Assembly (NCBI GenBank): GCA_025084515.1
Contig: JAJAGP010000222.1
Span: 496,001-560,000 of the forward strand
DNA length: 64,000 bases
DNA from: Ancistrus triradiatus
Taxonomy: Eukaryota > Chordata > Actinopteri > Siluriformes > Loricariidae
Direction of reading: 5' to 3'
Shown here: piece by piece, positions 23,761-36,227 of the stretch
How the letters are laid out: each line of letters begins with the position of its first letter
Numbering within the stretch: the first letter of the stretch is position 1
Translations under genes and position numbers: made by a program
Notes under the pieces: model-generated
Databases searched by the model: none
Told to the model about the DNA's origin: nothing
Seen by the model: only the letters and a program-made list of their open reading frames with translations

Positions 23761-24071
23761 ATGCATAAATAAATACTTATATGTATATTTATGTATTTAT
23801 TTATTTTTGTTAATGAAAAAATTTACATACATACATTTATTTTACAGTTGCACTAAACTCAGTTTAACACCAAGAATTTTTGTAGAACTTTTCTTTAATC
23901 CTAAACTATCGTTTGAATTATGATAGTTTAAATAAAATGCTTTTCTTATCATGGAATGCATCTGCTATTTCCAGCTGTGTGCTTGTGGCTTCTGCAAAGA
24001 ATAACTTTCCCTTAACCATTAACATCCAGGCTTTTAGAGCACTTTCATACCATATTTCATACTTTTATTTA

Positions 24072-24093
24072 TTTTTATGTATATATGCGTGTA

Positions 24094-24189
<96 letters not shown>

Positions 24190-24212
24190 TTATTATTATT
24201 ATTTTTTTTTTT
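24072..24212. repeat. (TG)n(TA)n(TTA)n microsatellite
   Basis: Clean TG run, then a clean TA run, then ATTATTATT and a T-run; 280 bp upstream of exon D. Confidence 0.95.
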
Positions 24213-24488
24213 TAATTCATTTGACCTTACCTGTGCTAACTTTTGCACAAGATTGTATACTTGACTTTAGTAAATGTTATTATTACTGTTACGTTATCAT
24301 CCACATAAGCATTTTTGCAGGAAATATATATTTCTCCTGTGCATAATACTACCTTATGTTATCTCTGCATGCTCTGATGGCAATCATGGATTATTATCAA
24401 TGTGGAAATGCATCTCTTTCACGCTGGTTATAGATTGTGCGCTTGTTTGAAGTTTGCCTGATGTTTTCTTGGGTCTGTGTTTCACCAG

Positions 24489-24550
24489 GGCTGGTGTGTA
24501 TGAAGTCTAGTACATCCGTGGTAGAGCTCGTCATGCTGCTTTGCTCTCAG
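24489..24550 (+). CDS. nbea: neurobeachin exon D
   Basis: Small exon of 62 nt. The acceptor is TTTCACCAG ending at 24488 and the donor is GTAAAT at 24551. Two bases finish the Gly codon from exon C, followed by LVCMKSSTSVVELVMLLCSQ, and the exon ends exactly on a codon boundary. The motif is characteristic of neurobeachin and LRBA. LRBA, as I recall it, has extra TS residues at the exon junction and SSSS rather than SSTS, so NBEA fits better. The exon lies after a 9.2 kb intron and before a 17.5 kb intron, the largest complete one in the window. Confidence 0.95.
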
Positions 24551-24920
24551 GTAAATCTCTCTTCCCTAATAGACTGCATGCTAAGATGAAGAAATAATGG
24601 TAAAAATAAAAGATAGATATAATTTAATTATATTGAGGCTGACTCACAATTGAGTCAGTGATTTAGGTGTAGGTTTGTTGTGTTGGAGTTACGTCAGAAG
24701 TGACTTTGTTCCTTGGCATTTGGACATAGGCCTCGGCTGGTAGGCTATGGACTAAGCAGCACACAAAAGGACACTGAGCCTCTTGTGATGGTTTCAGCTG
24801 TAGATACAAAGTTGCTGTGATGCTAAAAGCATATATTCTTATGGAAGGTTTGGGTTTTGTAAACTTCAGTACACTAATATGATGGATTATGGGGTTGTTT
24901 TATTTTGTAATACTTTGAAC

Positions 24921-25300
24921 TAGGGATGGGCAGTTAATCAAACATCAATCGAAACCAGCAATCAGAACCATTAACGGATGGAATCTGGATTATTTATGGG
25001 GTTGTTTTTGTTTTGATTCTGTTAGTACTTTGTTTTATACGTTCCCCACTGGCTGTTTAGAAATGCTACACGATGTGAAAAAGATTCAAGATGATTCAAA
25101 AAATAATGTTGTTCTAAATCAAAAAGGGTTTCTGTTGGTTTAAAAGTTGGATAAATAACCATAAATAGTTTCCTTCAGTTATTTTAAATATCCTTGTTTT
25201 AATAGTTATTTGCAGTACAAACAATAACAAACAATTGTTCATCAAGGTAAAATGTTCAATTAATCGTGATATTGATTTGAGGTCATATCGCCCAGCACTA
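24921..25300. mobile_element. Short inverted-repeat element (GGGCTGGGC-type ends)
   Basis: TAGGGATGGGCAGTTAATC on the left, TCATATCGCCCAGCACTA on the right. The sub-terminal ATTAATCGTGATATTGATTT is typical of a dispersed fish repeat I recognise. No coding capacity. Confidence 0.6.
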
Positions 25301-27249
25301 CTATGAGCATTTAATCTTAAGAAGGGAATCTCTATGAACTCCAAGCACCAGGTAAGGAGAGGACTTTAGCGTTATCATTTTGCAAGTTAATGCTAGGCAG
25401 TACTGTATTCAGGTACAGTCTCTCTTTTTAAGTTTATCTTCTAACCCCAGTGTTTTAAAGCTGTGTCAGCCCAAACAGCCAGTGACCTCATGTTACTGTT
25501 GCCATATATTTACTCTCTGGTTTATGGAAGCAGTAAATCCAGTGACAACCAGACATAGTCACGAAAAAAGAAAACCATAAAAATGTAGCTAAGGCTAATC
25601 TTAAAGACCTTCCCCAACAAGAGTCTCATGCTTAGAGCAGGACGTTTTCATAATGCAGATGCCCAGACAACCCTCTAAGCTCACCATACGATTCTGTGGG
25701 AGCTTCCCAGCAGTCCTTGAACCCCTGGTGACATATTACAGTTCCCTGATCTCCTCAGTCTCTTGTTAAGCCTTCCCTTTCAAAAGGGTCAGGCTCCCAG
25801 TGTTGCTGTCAGAGCAGCAGATATTTAACATACCTTCTGTCAGCCCATCAGTCTTGGCCCGGAGAGCCCATAAGGAAGCCATTAGCTCAGCGTCTCTCCC
25901 GGTGGATCCAGCTGCTTGTACAGCTCCACGGGGCTTTTTGGAAGCCAGTGGCACCTTGGCGCTGTCCAGATCTCTGAACCCACCACTCAGGAGGAGATTT
26001 AGCTAATGCTCGCACGGCTCCTCACATCCAGAGCGAGGGTGATAACCGTTCCTCAGTCTAGACGCTCCCAGACGCTCCCGCCGCTCTGCTCCGGTCCTTT
26101 TGAAGTTGACTTTTTTCTGCTCGGTTTTATGGCTGGTTCCAGAGCCCGACCGCTCTTTGTATGAGCCGGAGTTATTACTGACGGCAGCATTGGGATCTCT
26201 CGACCAGGCTCTTCCTCCCTTTCCTCCCACCCCCCGTGCGCAGATAGCATTACGCCGGCTCCAGGGCTTCCTGCCATTAAATGCTCCCAGGGTACGAGCT
26301 AGGCCTGATCTATCGATCAGAACCGAGGTAGGGTGAAACCAGAGATCAGACCCGGTGTCCTTTTAGAGCCATCAGGGTGTATTTGGAGCCAGAGCTCTAC
26401 AGCCCGTGATTTACCACATGCCCTACCCAGGCAGGGCTTAAAGGGCCTCCAGAAAATAGAAGGATTGGTTTTTAGAGAGACTGAAGTGGAGATGTAGTAG
26501 TGTATCGCAAGATGTTTTGTTGTTTCAAAGCTCTTCGTGGTGCCATCAGCATTAATACAGGAACGCAAGGAAAATGCTTCTTGGTGTTATGACTCCTGTT
26601 ATACTCTTAGTACTTTACCATTGGTTTTATTGCTTAGTTATTTTATTATTTAACGTATTAGGGAGATATCATTAACAATGTTTAGTTAGTTAGTGCTAGC
26701 ACAGTGCCATGTCCTAATACTTTTCCCTACGCCGGGAAAATGCTTTGCTAATCGAGTGCCAACAGCTTGGGCACCTGTTTTGGTGTTATATCATATTATA
26801 AATTAGACTTAGTTTTAATTTCATTCATTTCATATTAATATAGTCCATAGATGTAGCTTTGAGCTGGGGGGACATGTCCCCTTGAAAGTTTGGAGAGGGT
26901 AAAATGTCAAACCTACATATATACAACTTACGCCATCCAGCATGGTGCGAGCAATGTGTCCTCCTCAAAGTTGAGATGAAACCTACGCCACTGATGTAGT
27001 TTATGAACACGTACACCTTGCTCCTGCATTCATTACTTGGCTATTTAACGTAAACATAGGCAGCAATACGATGATCTTTTACAGCTACTAAGTGCTAACA
27101 GAGTGCTAACATTAAAGAAGCTGCCTAGTTGGCTATAAATGTTAATACAAGACCACACAGAAAATGGCAACCCAGGTGCTAAGTAGTTGTTGGCCAATGA
27201 GTTCATCTACATGAATGTAAGCTTTGTTGTTAGCAAACTTTGCTGCTGG

Positions 27250-28060
27250 GTTTAAGTAGTTCACTATTAAAGCGTGGGAAGGGAGCGTTAATGTTTGTCA
27301 CTCTGGCTGAGCTCCAAGGATCCAAGAAACCTCCAGAAGGTCAACCATCATTGCTGCACTTTTCATCAGACCAGAGAATCTTGTTTCTCACAGTCAGAGA
27401 GTCCTTTTACTGAGGAGAGGCCTCTGTCTGGCCACTCTGCCATAAAGCCCAGATTGGTGGAGTGCTGCAGTGATGATTGACCCTCTGGACGTTTCTCTCA
27501 TCTGCACACAGGATGTTTGGACCTCAGTCAGAGTGACCATTGACCATTTCTTGGTCACCTCTCTTACCAAGGCCCTTTTCTCTCCGATTATTTAATTTGG
27601 TGGGACTCTAGGAAGAGTCCTAGTTGTAAACGTCATTTAAGAATTATGGAGGTCACTGTGCTCTTTGGAACTTTCAGTGCAGCAGAATTTTTTGTCGCCT
27701 TCTCCAGATCTGTGGCTCCACACAATCCTATCTCTGAGCTCTACAGTCAGTTCTTGCCTCCTCATGGTTTGGTTTTTGCTCTGATATGAATTGTTAGCTG
27801 TGAGACCTTATACAGACAGGTGTGTGTCTTTCCAAATCATGTCCAATCAAAAGAATTTCCAATCAAGGTGTAGAAACATCTCAAAGATGATCAAGAGAAA
27901 TGGCAGGCTCCCAGAGCTAAATTGTGTCGAAAAGTGTCTGAATACTTATGTCCATGCGAAATTTTAGTTTTTCTTTTTAAATAAATTTGCAAACAAAAAA
28001 AAAAGAAAACTAAAATGCTTTGTCATTATGGGTATTGAATGCAGAATGATGGGGGACAAC
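27250..28060. mobile_element. Decayed Tc1-like DNA transposon
   Basis: GAGTGACCATTGACCATTTC, TCTTACCAAGGCCCTTTTC, GTGAGACCTTATACAGACAG and GTCTGAATACTTATGTCCAT form the body and right part of a dispersed fish element. Exact left end not found; both termini look eroded. The class call rests on recognition, not on visible transposase motifs. Confidence 0.55.
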
Positions 28061-28431
28061 TCGATTTATAATTTACTTTAGCACAAGCTGAAAAAGGATG
28101 TAAATGTTTTTCTTAATAAGGAGAAATAATCCAGGCTTAAACTGATCTTTTATCAACATAATATATTTAGACGTTAAGAGTTGTATTACAGATTTAATTA
28201 TACAAGCATGTTGGTGGTGCAGCAGCAGTTTGCTGGCCCACCACCAAAGAGACTTGGGTTTGCAGAAGACAGGGTTGGTTGCATGGGGGCTCATCTTGCC
28301 CAGTAGGGTCCTGACCAGGATAATGTGGTTAAAACAGGGTTTTAAGAAATAACACAATCTATAATGCATGTACAGTCTTATTTGAAAGCTCGAGCAACCT
28401 GCATCAAATGATGTCCTATGACCCTGGTTTC

Positions 28432-28770
28432 AAACCTGGGGTCCGCTCCCACTTTGGGGGTGTCAAACATCACAGGGGGTGCTCAAAGCTTTGTTTGTCT
28501 TTCAAAATACAGTTAGCACATGTAAAATAATATAACGCACTCACTGGAAAAATTCTGTATATAAAATTACTCTCACTCAAAAAATCTTTAAAAGGAACCT
28601 AAGAGAAAAGGATAAAAGCTCTAATTAATGTTAATTTTTGCCAGTAAAGATTTGCAATGAATCACTTTATTCTTTTGGTCTGTGTGTGAGACCGGTTCAG
28701 GGCACAGCTTTTCTTAGATACTCGTAGGGGGGGCTCCAAGGGAAAATGGCTGGACACCACTGTAGTATAC
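28432..28770. mobile_element. Possible hAT-like relic
   Basis: CAAACCTGGGGTCCGCTCCC on the left and GCTGGACACCACTG on the right resemble ends of the hAT-type element at 35524-36194 in style. Weak evidence. Confidence 0.35.
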
Positions 28771-30248
28771 AATCCATACAAGCCTGTGTCTAATACATCC
28801 AAAGACATTTCAGATCCGGTTGTGCCATACAGTTATCATGAACAGATTTATGCAAAAGTTTGTGAATCCCCGGTCACGTTCTGTTGACTTTGTGGGTAAG
28901 AAATTGAAACACAGCACTTTCTAAACCTTGTGTAACTTCTCACGAAACAATGTAACACATCAGCTAAGGCCTACAATACCAGTGTGTCTTTTGCACATGG
29001 TTAAGTTTATGCTTGTGAGTTTTAAAATGAATGCACGAAACATACAGCGATGTTATGGTTAACCTTGTGTTGACTTCTTTTCGTTTCGAGAATAAGCAAA
29101 AGATGTTGTTTGACAAGGGGCGCCCATAGCTTTGTGTTATGCATGTGACTACATCTCTTTATGCCAACTGGAGTATGCTGTGGTCAATCAAAGTTCTCGT
29201 GACAGTTATCCATGTAGCCCTGTTGCTGTTGGAGTTCATTTACACACGGCACACAGTTGCAGACGGCAGGCAGGAGACAGAAAAGTTGCCAAGACACCAA
29301 CAAACTCAAAGCGTGTCTCACTCGTCTGGGCGCTAATGCTCCCTGACAGCGGGGGTTTCGCCATGCTGACCTTTCGCCCCGCTCTGGTTTGCAAACTGTC
29401 ACTTTTATGAATAAATTAGTGATAATCATCTCGCCGCTTTTTTATTTATGCTCTCTAATCATGGCAATTCGTCTGCAGCCGCAGACAGACGGTGTCTCCA
29501 TCCTGCAAAGTGGCAGAAAGCGCAGCCGAGGTCAGCAGGTCGATCCCATGTAGTAGCAGCTAAAACATGCATAAAGGATGGAGCGTGGAGCCAAAGAGAT
29601 TTACTGTTGGAGGACCTCCAGATGTTGAAAATGGAGGAAGGCAGATAAAAGCAAAGCGCTCACTCTCGATCTTGACAGGTCGGATTGAGACGCAGCAAAT
29701 TCTTCAGTGGCCATTAAGGTTCAGCTCCAGAGCTGGAGAGAAAAAAAGGGAAGGCATATAGAGAAAAAGTCCACGTTCTAGTTCTGCTCAATGCCGAGTC
29801 AGCGAGACTAACCAGCTACTTGGTTTATTTACATGATAAATGAGTTCGCCATACTTTTATTTATGATAGAATAGTTCGTCTAGAATGATCTAGGCTTTGT
29901 AGTTTTTAGATTTATGAATTTCTTCCATTAACGTGTTTAGCACAGGGCTTTAAGACTACAAATGGCAGCATGGCTTCCCCCAAGTTTATTCAAATGAAAT
30001 TGTCAGATGATGAGGACTGCTATATGACTATTAATCGATTATTGATAGTAGTGTTGTAGTCAAGACCGCTAGAGCCGAGTCAAGACTGAGATGAGACCGA
30101 GACCAGATTAAGATTTTTTTCATCATACAAAAATAAAAAGAATTTGTTTGTAATTCACTTTACATTCATTATACATTATATAATATAATTAGAATGATTA
30201 ATAAATATTTCATTATAGATTTTGTAAAGTAGAACATTAAATTATATA

Positions 30249-31828
30249 CAGTCATGGCCAGAAGTTTTGAGAATGACACAAATATTATATTTTCACATGA
30301 TCTGCTGCCCTCTGGTTTTTGTGTGTTTGTCAGATGTTTTTATCACATACATAAATATAATTGCAATCATATTATGAGTAACAAAAGCTTTCATTGACAG
30401 TTAGAATGAGTTAATGCAGCAAGTCAATATTTGCAGTGCTGACCCTTCTTCTTCAGGACCTCTGCAATTCTCCCTGGTATGCTCTCAATCAACTTCTGGA
30501 CCAAATCCTGACTGATACCAGTCCATTCTTGCACAATCAATGCTTGCATTTTGTCAGAATTTGTAAGTTTTTGTTTGTCCACCCGTCTCTTGATGATTGA
30601 CCACAAGTTCTCAATGGGATTAAGATCTGGGGAGTTTCCAGGCCATGGACCCAAAATCTCTGTTTTGTTCCCTGAGCCATTTAGTTATCACCTTTGCTTT
30701 ATGGCATGGTGCTCCATCATGCTGGAAAAGGCATTGTTGATCACCAAACTGCTTTTGGACGGTTGGGAGAAGTTGCTCTCGGAGGACATTCTGGTACCAT
30801 TCTTTATTCATGGCTGTGTTTTTAGGCAAGACTGTGAGAGAGCCGATTCCCTTGGCTGAGAAGCAACCCCACACATGAATGGTTTCAGGATGCTTTACAG
30901 TTGGCATGAGATAAGACTGGTGGTAGCGCTCACCTCGTCTTCTCCGAACAAGCTGTTTTCCAGTTGTCCCAAACAATGGGAAAGGGGATTCATCAGAGAA
31001 AAATGACTTTAACCCAGTTCCTCAGCAGTCCACTCCTGTTACTTACGCAGAATATCAGTCTGTCCCTGATGTTTTTTCTGGAGAGAAGTGGCTTTGCTTG
31101 CTGCACCTCCTTGAGACCAGGCCTTGCTCCAAGAGTCTCCGCCCTCACATTGCGTTGCAGATGCACTCACACCTGCCTGCTGCCAATTCCTGAGCAAGCT
31201 CTGCACTGCTGGTAGCCCGATCCGCAGCTGAAAACACTTTTAAGAGACGGTCCTGGCGCTTGCTGGTCTTTTCTTGAGCGCCCCTGGAGCCTTTTTGGGC
31301 AACAAATGGAACCTCTCTCCTTGAAGTTCTTGATGATTGATGCGATAGTAGATTGTTGACTGAGGTGCAATCTTTTAAGCTGCGATACTCTTCCCTGTTT
31401 GGCCATTTTTGTGCAGTGCAATGATGACTGCACGTGTTTTCTTTAGAGATAACCATGTTAACAGAAGAGAAACAATGATGCCAAGCACCAGCCTCCTTTT
31501 AAAGTGTCCAGTGGTGTCATTCTTACTTAATCATGACAGATTGATCTCCAGCCCTGTCCTCATCAACACCCACACCTGTGTTAATGGAGCAATCACTGAA
31601 ACGATGTTAGCTAATCCTTTTAAGGCAGGGCTGCAATGAAGTTGAAATGTGTTTTTGGGGATAAAGTTCATTTTCTAGGCAAATATTGACTTTGCAATTA
31701 ATTGCTGTTAAGCTGATCACTCTTTATAACATTCTGGAGTATATGCACATTGCCATTATAAAAACTGAAGCAGTAGACTTTGTGGACATTGATGTTTGTG
31801 TCATTCTCAAAACTTTTGGCCATGACTG
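30249..31828 (-). mobile_element. Nearly full-length Tc1-like transposon with broken transposase
   Basis: The ends CAGTCATGGCCAGAAGTTTT and AAAACTTTTGGCCATGACTG are inverted, both flanked by TA. The 1580-bp length matches an intact Tc1-like element. The minus strand encodes pieces of one transposase in order: SAELAQEL-type N-terminal region (31456-31145), then a middle piece with HVWGCFSAKGIG and FQHDGAPCHKA (30976-30640), then NSPDLNPIENLWSIIKRRV to the C-terminus (30654-30424). The middle and last pieces are in different frames, a frameshift near 30650, and the N-terminal part is also broken. Catalytic-region motifs are still visible, so this is one of the youngest copies here. Confidence 0.88.
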
Positions 31829-31830
31829 TA

Positions 31831-32533
31831 CAGTGGCACCTCAGTTCTCGTCGTCAGTTCGTCCCAGAAGGCTTGTCGAGAACCAAAAATGAGTACCGAG
31901 AAAATTTTTTTCATAAGGAATAATGTAAATTGAATGCATCCGTTCCAGACCTGGAGAACATCCACAATATATAAGGAGTTGTATTGTATAAGTGCTCCCT
32001 GATTTATGATGGGGATACGTTCCCGACAAATCCATCACAAGTTAAATGTGTCATGAACTGAGGAGTTTAACGAGTGTTTGGTAGAGCGTCTATACTGTAT
32101 CATAGCGAGATATGGAAATGATACTATGATAAGTTGATGTTTAGAACTTTTACGTTAACCCAGAGTTGGCCCAAATCATTAACACAAAGCTTATTTTATA
32201 ATAAAGCGTGAAAAATATCATAGAATTTTGTCAGTAATAGAATTCCTGTTTTGCTTTCAGTTGGCTCTTATTAACTAACGCTTTTAGGATCCACAGAGAC
32301 TTATTTGCACTAAGAATACAGTACTGTAGCTGTAAAAAATAAAGCAAGATGTAAATATAGCAAGAACTTCCCTGAGGGCTTTTGTGAACCTGAATCACTT
32401 TGTACTGAATCATGAATCATGAATTGTGATTCAAGTTTCAGCTGAAATGAGTCTCATAACTCGAATCACAAGTTTAAGAAAGTTCACTGAGTACGCAGCA
32501 AATGACAAAAACCAAATTTGACGAGTTTCGAGT
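31831..32533. mobile_element. GGTACC-ended non-autonomous element, copy 3 (3' truncated)
   Basis: CAGTGGCACCTCAGTTCTCG at the left, then CATAAGGAATAATGTAAATT and the family interior, stopping at TTTGACGAGTTTCGAG before a T/A-rich run. It abuts the Tc1 element: only the TA at 31829-31830 separates them. Confidence 0.75.
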
Positions 32534-32554
32534 TTTTTATTTATTTATTTATTT

Positions 32555-32830
32555 ATTTTTTAACCTCATTACTAGCCCTAAATTGCCCTTATCCATACTT
32601 TACTGAAATGTGTTGCAGGTCTGAAAGGCAGGGATCGATGATTATTAACAAATTAAATGAAAGTTGACCAGAAAAAACATGAAATACCTAAATATCTTGG
32701 GTTCATTCTATCTGCAATGACATAAAAGTCAATGTAAGCAACACTTTAAAAGAAAAAAAAGTTTATTTCCATTTTAAATATTGTCTCAACTGTTTCTGAT
32801 TTGGGGTTGTGGTTGTATTTAGTGGTCGAC
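32555..32830 (-). repeat. Dispersed repeat, inverse relative of 44200-44760
   Basis: ATGTGTTGCAGGTCTGAAAG and CTGTTTCTGATTTGGGGTTG are the reverse of motifs at 44340-44370 (CAGGCCTGCAACACATTCC). Class unknown. Confidence 0.5.
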
Positions 32831-34032
32831 CAAATGCACTGTCTCTGTTTGCACTCCATCTTTTTTTTTTTTTTTTTAATAAAAGTTTTATTGCTCTTAC
32901 ACAACAACATAAATGTACAGATAAGAGCATTTTCCTATTTCTGGGAAAAAAAATATACAAATGTGTAAGTACTTGCAAAGAAATAAACAATGTTAGCGCA
33001 GTGCTCATGGTAGCAGGATCTTTTTGTTTTTAATCGCAGTTCCAGTTAATAGCAGCAAGACATGTTCTTGTCATAAATGGCCTCACCAAAACAAAACAGA
33101 GTTTCTTTGCATATTCTCCACTGTTTTTGAATATTGGCCTTGTGAGCACAGATTTCGATTAATCGGTCTATCACTAGTTGTATTTACTGAATGAAATAGC
33201 TTAGCACTTTATTCTAGCATTGGTGAACGAATGCACTGCTGATTCTTCTTCTATTAACAAAGCTTTTTGGGTTTATTTATAGACATTGTTAGCTTTATAA
33301 GGTTTTCATACAAATTAAGCCTAAAAAATACAAACAAAACATTTAATCCTGCAGTAGCGTCATACTGAAGTTTGATTCTCCAAACTCGGAACACCAGCAT
33401 GCTAACAGTCGGTCAGTGTTTGGTCTGTTAGCAGAGGCTACAGTTGTTGCTACAGTCCGGTGTTAATGCTGAGCTTTGGTCGTCCCTCCTCTGAGCTGCC
33501 ACTCTGTGACCACACTCCGTATTTGCATGATGGATCATTTTACCCCCTTCAGGAGGCACGGACGCGTGTTAATTCACTTCACGATCTCATCCAGCTCCCC
33601 ACAGACTGTTATTACACATCCTGATCCAACCGAGAAACTGGGGTGGTGGAGGTGGGGGGAGTTTTATGAAAGAAGAGATTCTGCTGCCCGAGTCTCCTGA
33701 GTGCTGCAGATCAGGATTTGGCTCGGCTCTGGTGAGAGGCTCAGATATCAGTCTGACGTCACGTTCTTGGCCAGAGTCCCTGCTCCAGCATCTGGGTGTG
33801 TTTCCGTGTTTATTTTTGTCACATGAGCATCATTTGAGCCGGGACTCTGAGGAAGGGTTCTACATGTTCCTCCTCATCCAGATGAACAGCAGCCTGCAGG
33901 CGCTGTGGGAAGCGGAGAGCATTGCGAAGGGAGAGGGGAAGGGAAAAAGAGAAAGGCAGACGTGGTCCATGGAGAACATTTGGAAAGCAGTCTCCTGATG
34001 TCTCTCTTTACGTTAGGACTGATTATAAAGGG

Positions 34033-34390
34033 TTATGGCTTCTCGTTGGGGCAGTGGGAGGGCAAAAGTCTGAGACCACTTGAGGAAATGTATCCTATTT
34101 TGCATTTTCCCCTTTGCTCTCTGTCTTCGTGTCCTCGGAAACGCTCGATTGAGTTTAGGTCAGGTGACTGTGGAGGAAAGTTTTTTTCTGTGTTGATCTT
34201 CTTTGGTCTTCGGGTAGTTGTTGGACAAATTTGAGGTGTGTCATGGGTTGGTATATTTGTGATGAAACACTGTGTGGTAAATTCAAGAAAAAAATGTTGA
34301 AAAGAAGCATTTTCACTAGTGGTTTCATAAAACACAATCAGGAAAATATAAATGTATGCGCCGTTTAACGAACGCATTACATTCACACCC
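34033..34390 (-). mobile_element. Tc1-like relic
   Basis: GGCAAAAGTCTGAGACCACTT resembles a Tc1-like end. The minus strand reads PPQSPDLNSIERF, the NPIE region of a DDE transposase with a mutation; the remainder is lost. Confidence 0.65.
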
Positions 34391-35328
34391 CCGAAATGGT
34401 GGCTGATCGGACATTACAGTAGTCACATAGACTTTTTATGCTACTTTAATATAAATATAAAGGGTATTTTTGCAAGAAAACTGTGCAAACGATACGTAAA
34501 TGCATCAGAGATGAGGCCAAAAACACCAGTGGAACACTTACGCTTACCTGTATGGTATTAAATCAACATAAATAAATAAACAATAGAATTTTGTACTTTC
34601 CTTTACAAGGCCCTGTTGAAGCAGGAATTGTAGAGAATGACTGATATTTCATCCTCAGCATCCAGAAATAACAGGTGCATTTTGTTTTTGACATTCTCTT
34701 CTGTATTTGATGTTCTCAAATGGAACCCATCTGATGGGAATAAATGCTTGAAGGCGAATGAACATTTTGGCCCAAGTGTCTACTTCAATTTCAGCCCTGA
34801 ATGATCATTGTGCGCTCTGTAAAACTTAAAATAAATATTGTTAGTGTACTAGTGCATATCGTTTGAAAATGAGCTTCAACTTTATTCTGCATAAAGACGG
34901 AAAATGACGCTTATCTGTATATCTTTCAAATAAAATAAATATATATAATACATGAATTAAAAAAAGGCTTCACTTACTGCTACCCTACTTCAGCTCTGGT
35001 GAATCAGTAATAAGATGGCCAGCTGTAGGAAAATGGCAGTTCGAGAGCCTGCTTCTGAATCCTGGGTGGTGATTGCAGTGTGCAGGGTGGGTGGTATGTT
35101 TTATGGAACTTAATGGATTGGCACCCTGACCAGGACCAGCAGGGGTAGAACAGGATTCTGGCAATACTTAAAATCTACAGAACTTCATATAGGGTAAATG
35201 GGTTCTCTTGATTAAAAACTGGGATCCCCTCCGACCATCATTATGGGATTACAGGACAGTGGAGCCTGAGCCTTGTTAAAATTCCTGGGCTCATCCCAAC
35301 TGAACCGATATCAACTGCATCAGTACAT

Positions 35329-35510
35329 TTACATTTAGTCATTTAGCAGACGCCCTTATCCAGAGCGACTTACAAGGTGTACAGTCTTACAATCTAAGCA
35401 TTTGTGGATTAAGGGTCTTGCTCAAGGACCCAACAGTGGCAGCTTAGTAGAGGTGGGATTTGAATCCTGGACCTTCTGCTCCAGAGTCCCAGTACCACAT
35501 GCTCTACATG
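35329..35510 (-). mobile_element. tRNA-derived SINE (family 1)
   Basis: Plus strand: ACATTTAGTCATTTAGCAGA, CCAGAGCGACTTACAAGG, CAAGGACCCAACAGTGGCAG, GGGATTTGAATCCTGGACC (reverse B box). The A-box end is eroded. Confidence 0.8.
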
Positions 35511-35523
35511 GTTTACCTTAACC

Positions 35524-36194
35524 CAGGGGTTTTCAAAGTGTGGGGTGCCCGGAATATATCGCAGGGGCAGGCATCACCAGGCGGGAGAAGAGGAAATATG
35601 GACTTGGCTCTGCAGAAAGGCTGTAAAAATGCTCCTCCCCTTCACCGCCACCTACCTCTGTGTGCGCGGATTTGCCAATTTGACCACGGCACGGTGGTGC
35701 AGTGGTTAGCACTGTCGCCTCACAGCTCCGAGATCCCCGGTTCGATCCCGACCCCGAGTTTGCATGTTCTCATGTGGATTTTCTCCAGGTATTCTGGTTT
35801 CCTTCCACATTCAAAGGACGTGAGTTAGGTTAATTGGCATTTCCAAAGTGCCCCTGAGTGTGTGTGGCCTACAGTAGATTGGCGTCCTGTCTAGGGTTGT
35901 TCCTGCCTTGCGTCCTGTGTCGCCGGTTAGGTACCGGCTCTTCCACGACCCCGACTGGGATAAGACGATAAGAAAATGAATGATGTTTTTATAAGATCTT
36001 AAGAATGACAAGTTTCGTTTAATGTCAGGATGTTGAGAGCAGATGAACATGTTGTTAATCTTCCAACACTTTTCGATATGTTGTTTTATACTGTCATAAT
36101 AAATAATGCATACGTAATGAAAAATAATAACAATAATGGGTGGGTGCGGTAGTTTTTGCAATCCCTGGGGGACCCACAGTCTTAGAAACCCCTG
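35524..36194. mobile_element. hAT-like element with perfect 8-bp target duplication and nested SINE
   Basis: Begins CAGGGGTTTTCAAAGTGTGG and ends CAGTCTTAGAAACCCCTG. It is flanked by identical CCTTAACC (35516-35523 and 36195-36202), as expected for hAT transposition. A family 2 SINE (35692-35990) is inserted inside, leaving roughly 370 bp of the element proper. No transposase is visible. Confidence 0.8.
35692..35990 (+). mobile_element. tRNA-derived SINE (family 2)
   Basis: GGCACGGTGGTGCAGTGGTT then GCACTGTCGCCTCACAGC and GGTTCGATCCCGACC give a clear tRNA-like head with A and B boxes. The body has GTTAGGTTAATTGGCATTTCC and the 3' end GATAAGAAAATGAATGA. Most complete family 2 copy in the window. 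Confidence 0.85.
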
Positions 36195-36227
36195 CCTTAA
36201 CCAACTGTATATTTCCATAGAGACTGA

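Noticed and set aside
29132..29410. 92-codon open frame as a gene
   Set aside because: Overlaps other open frames of similar length on both strands, with no domain and no splice context; the block is better explained as non-coding unique sequence.
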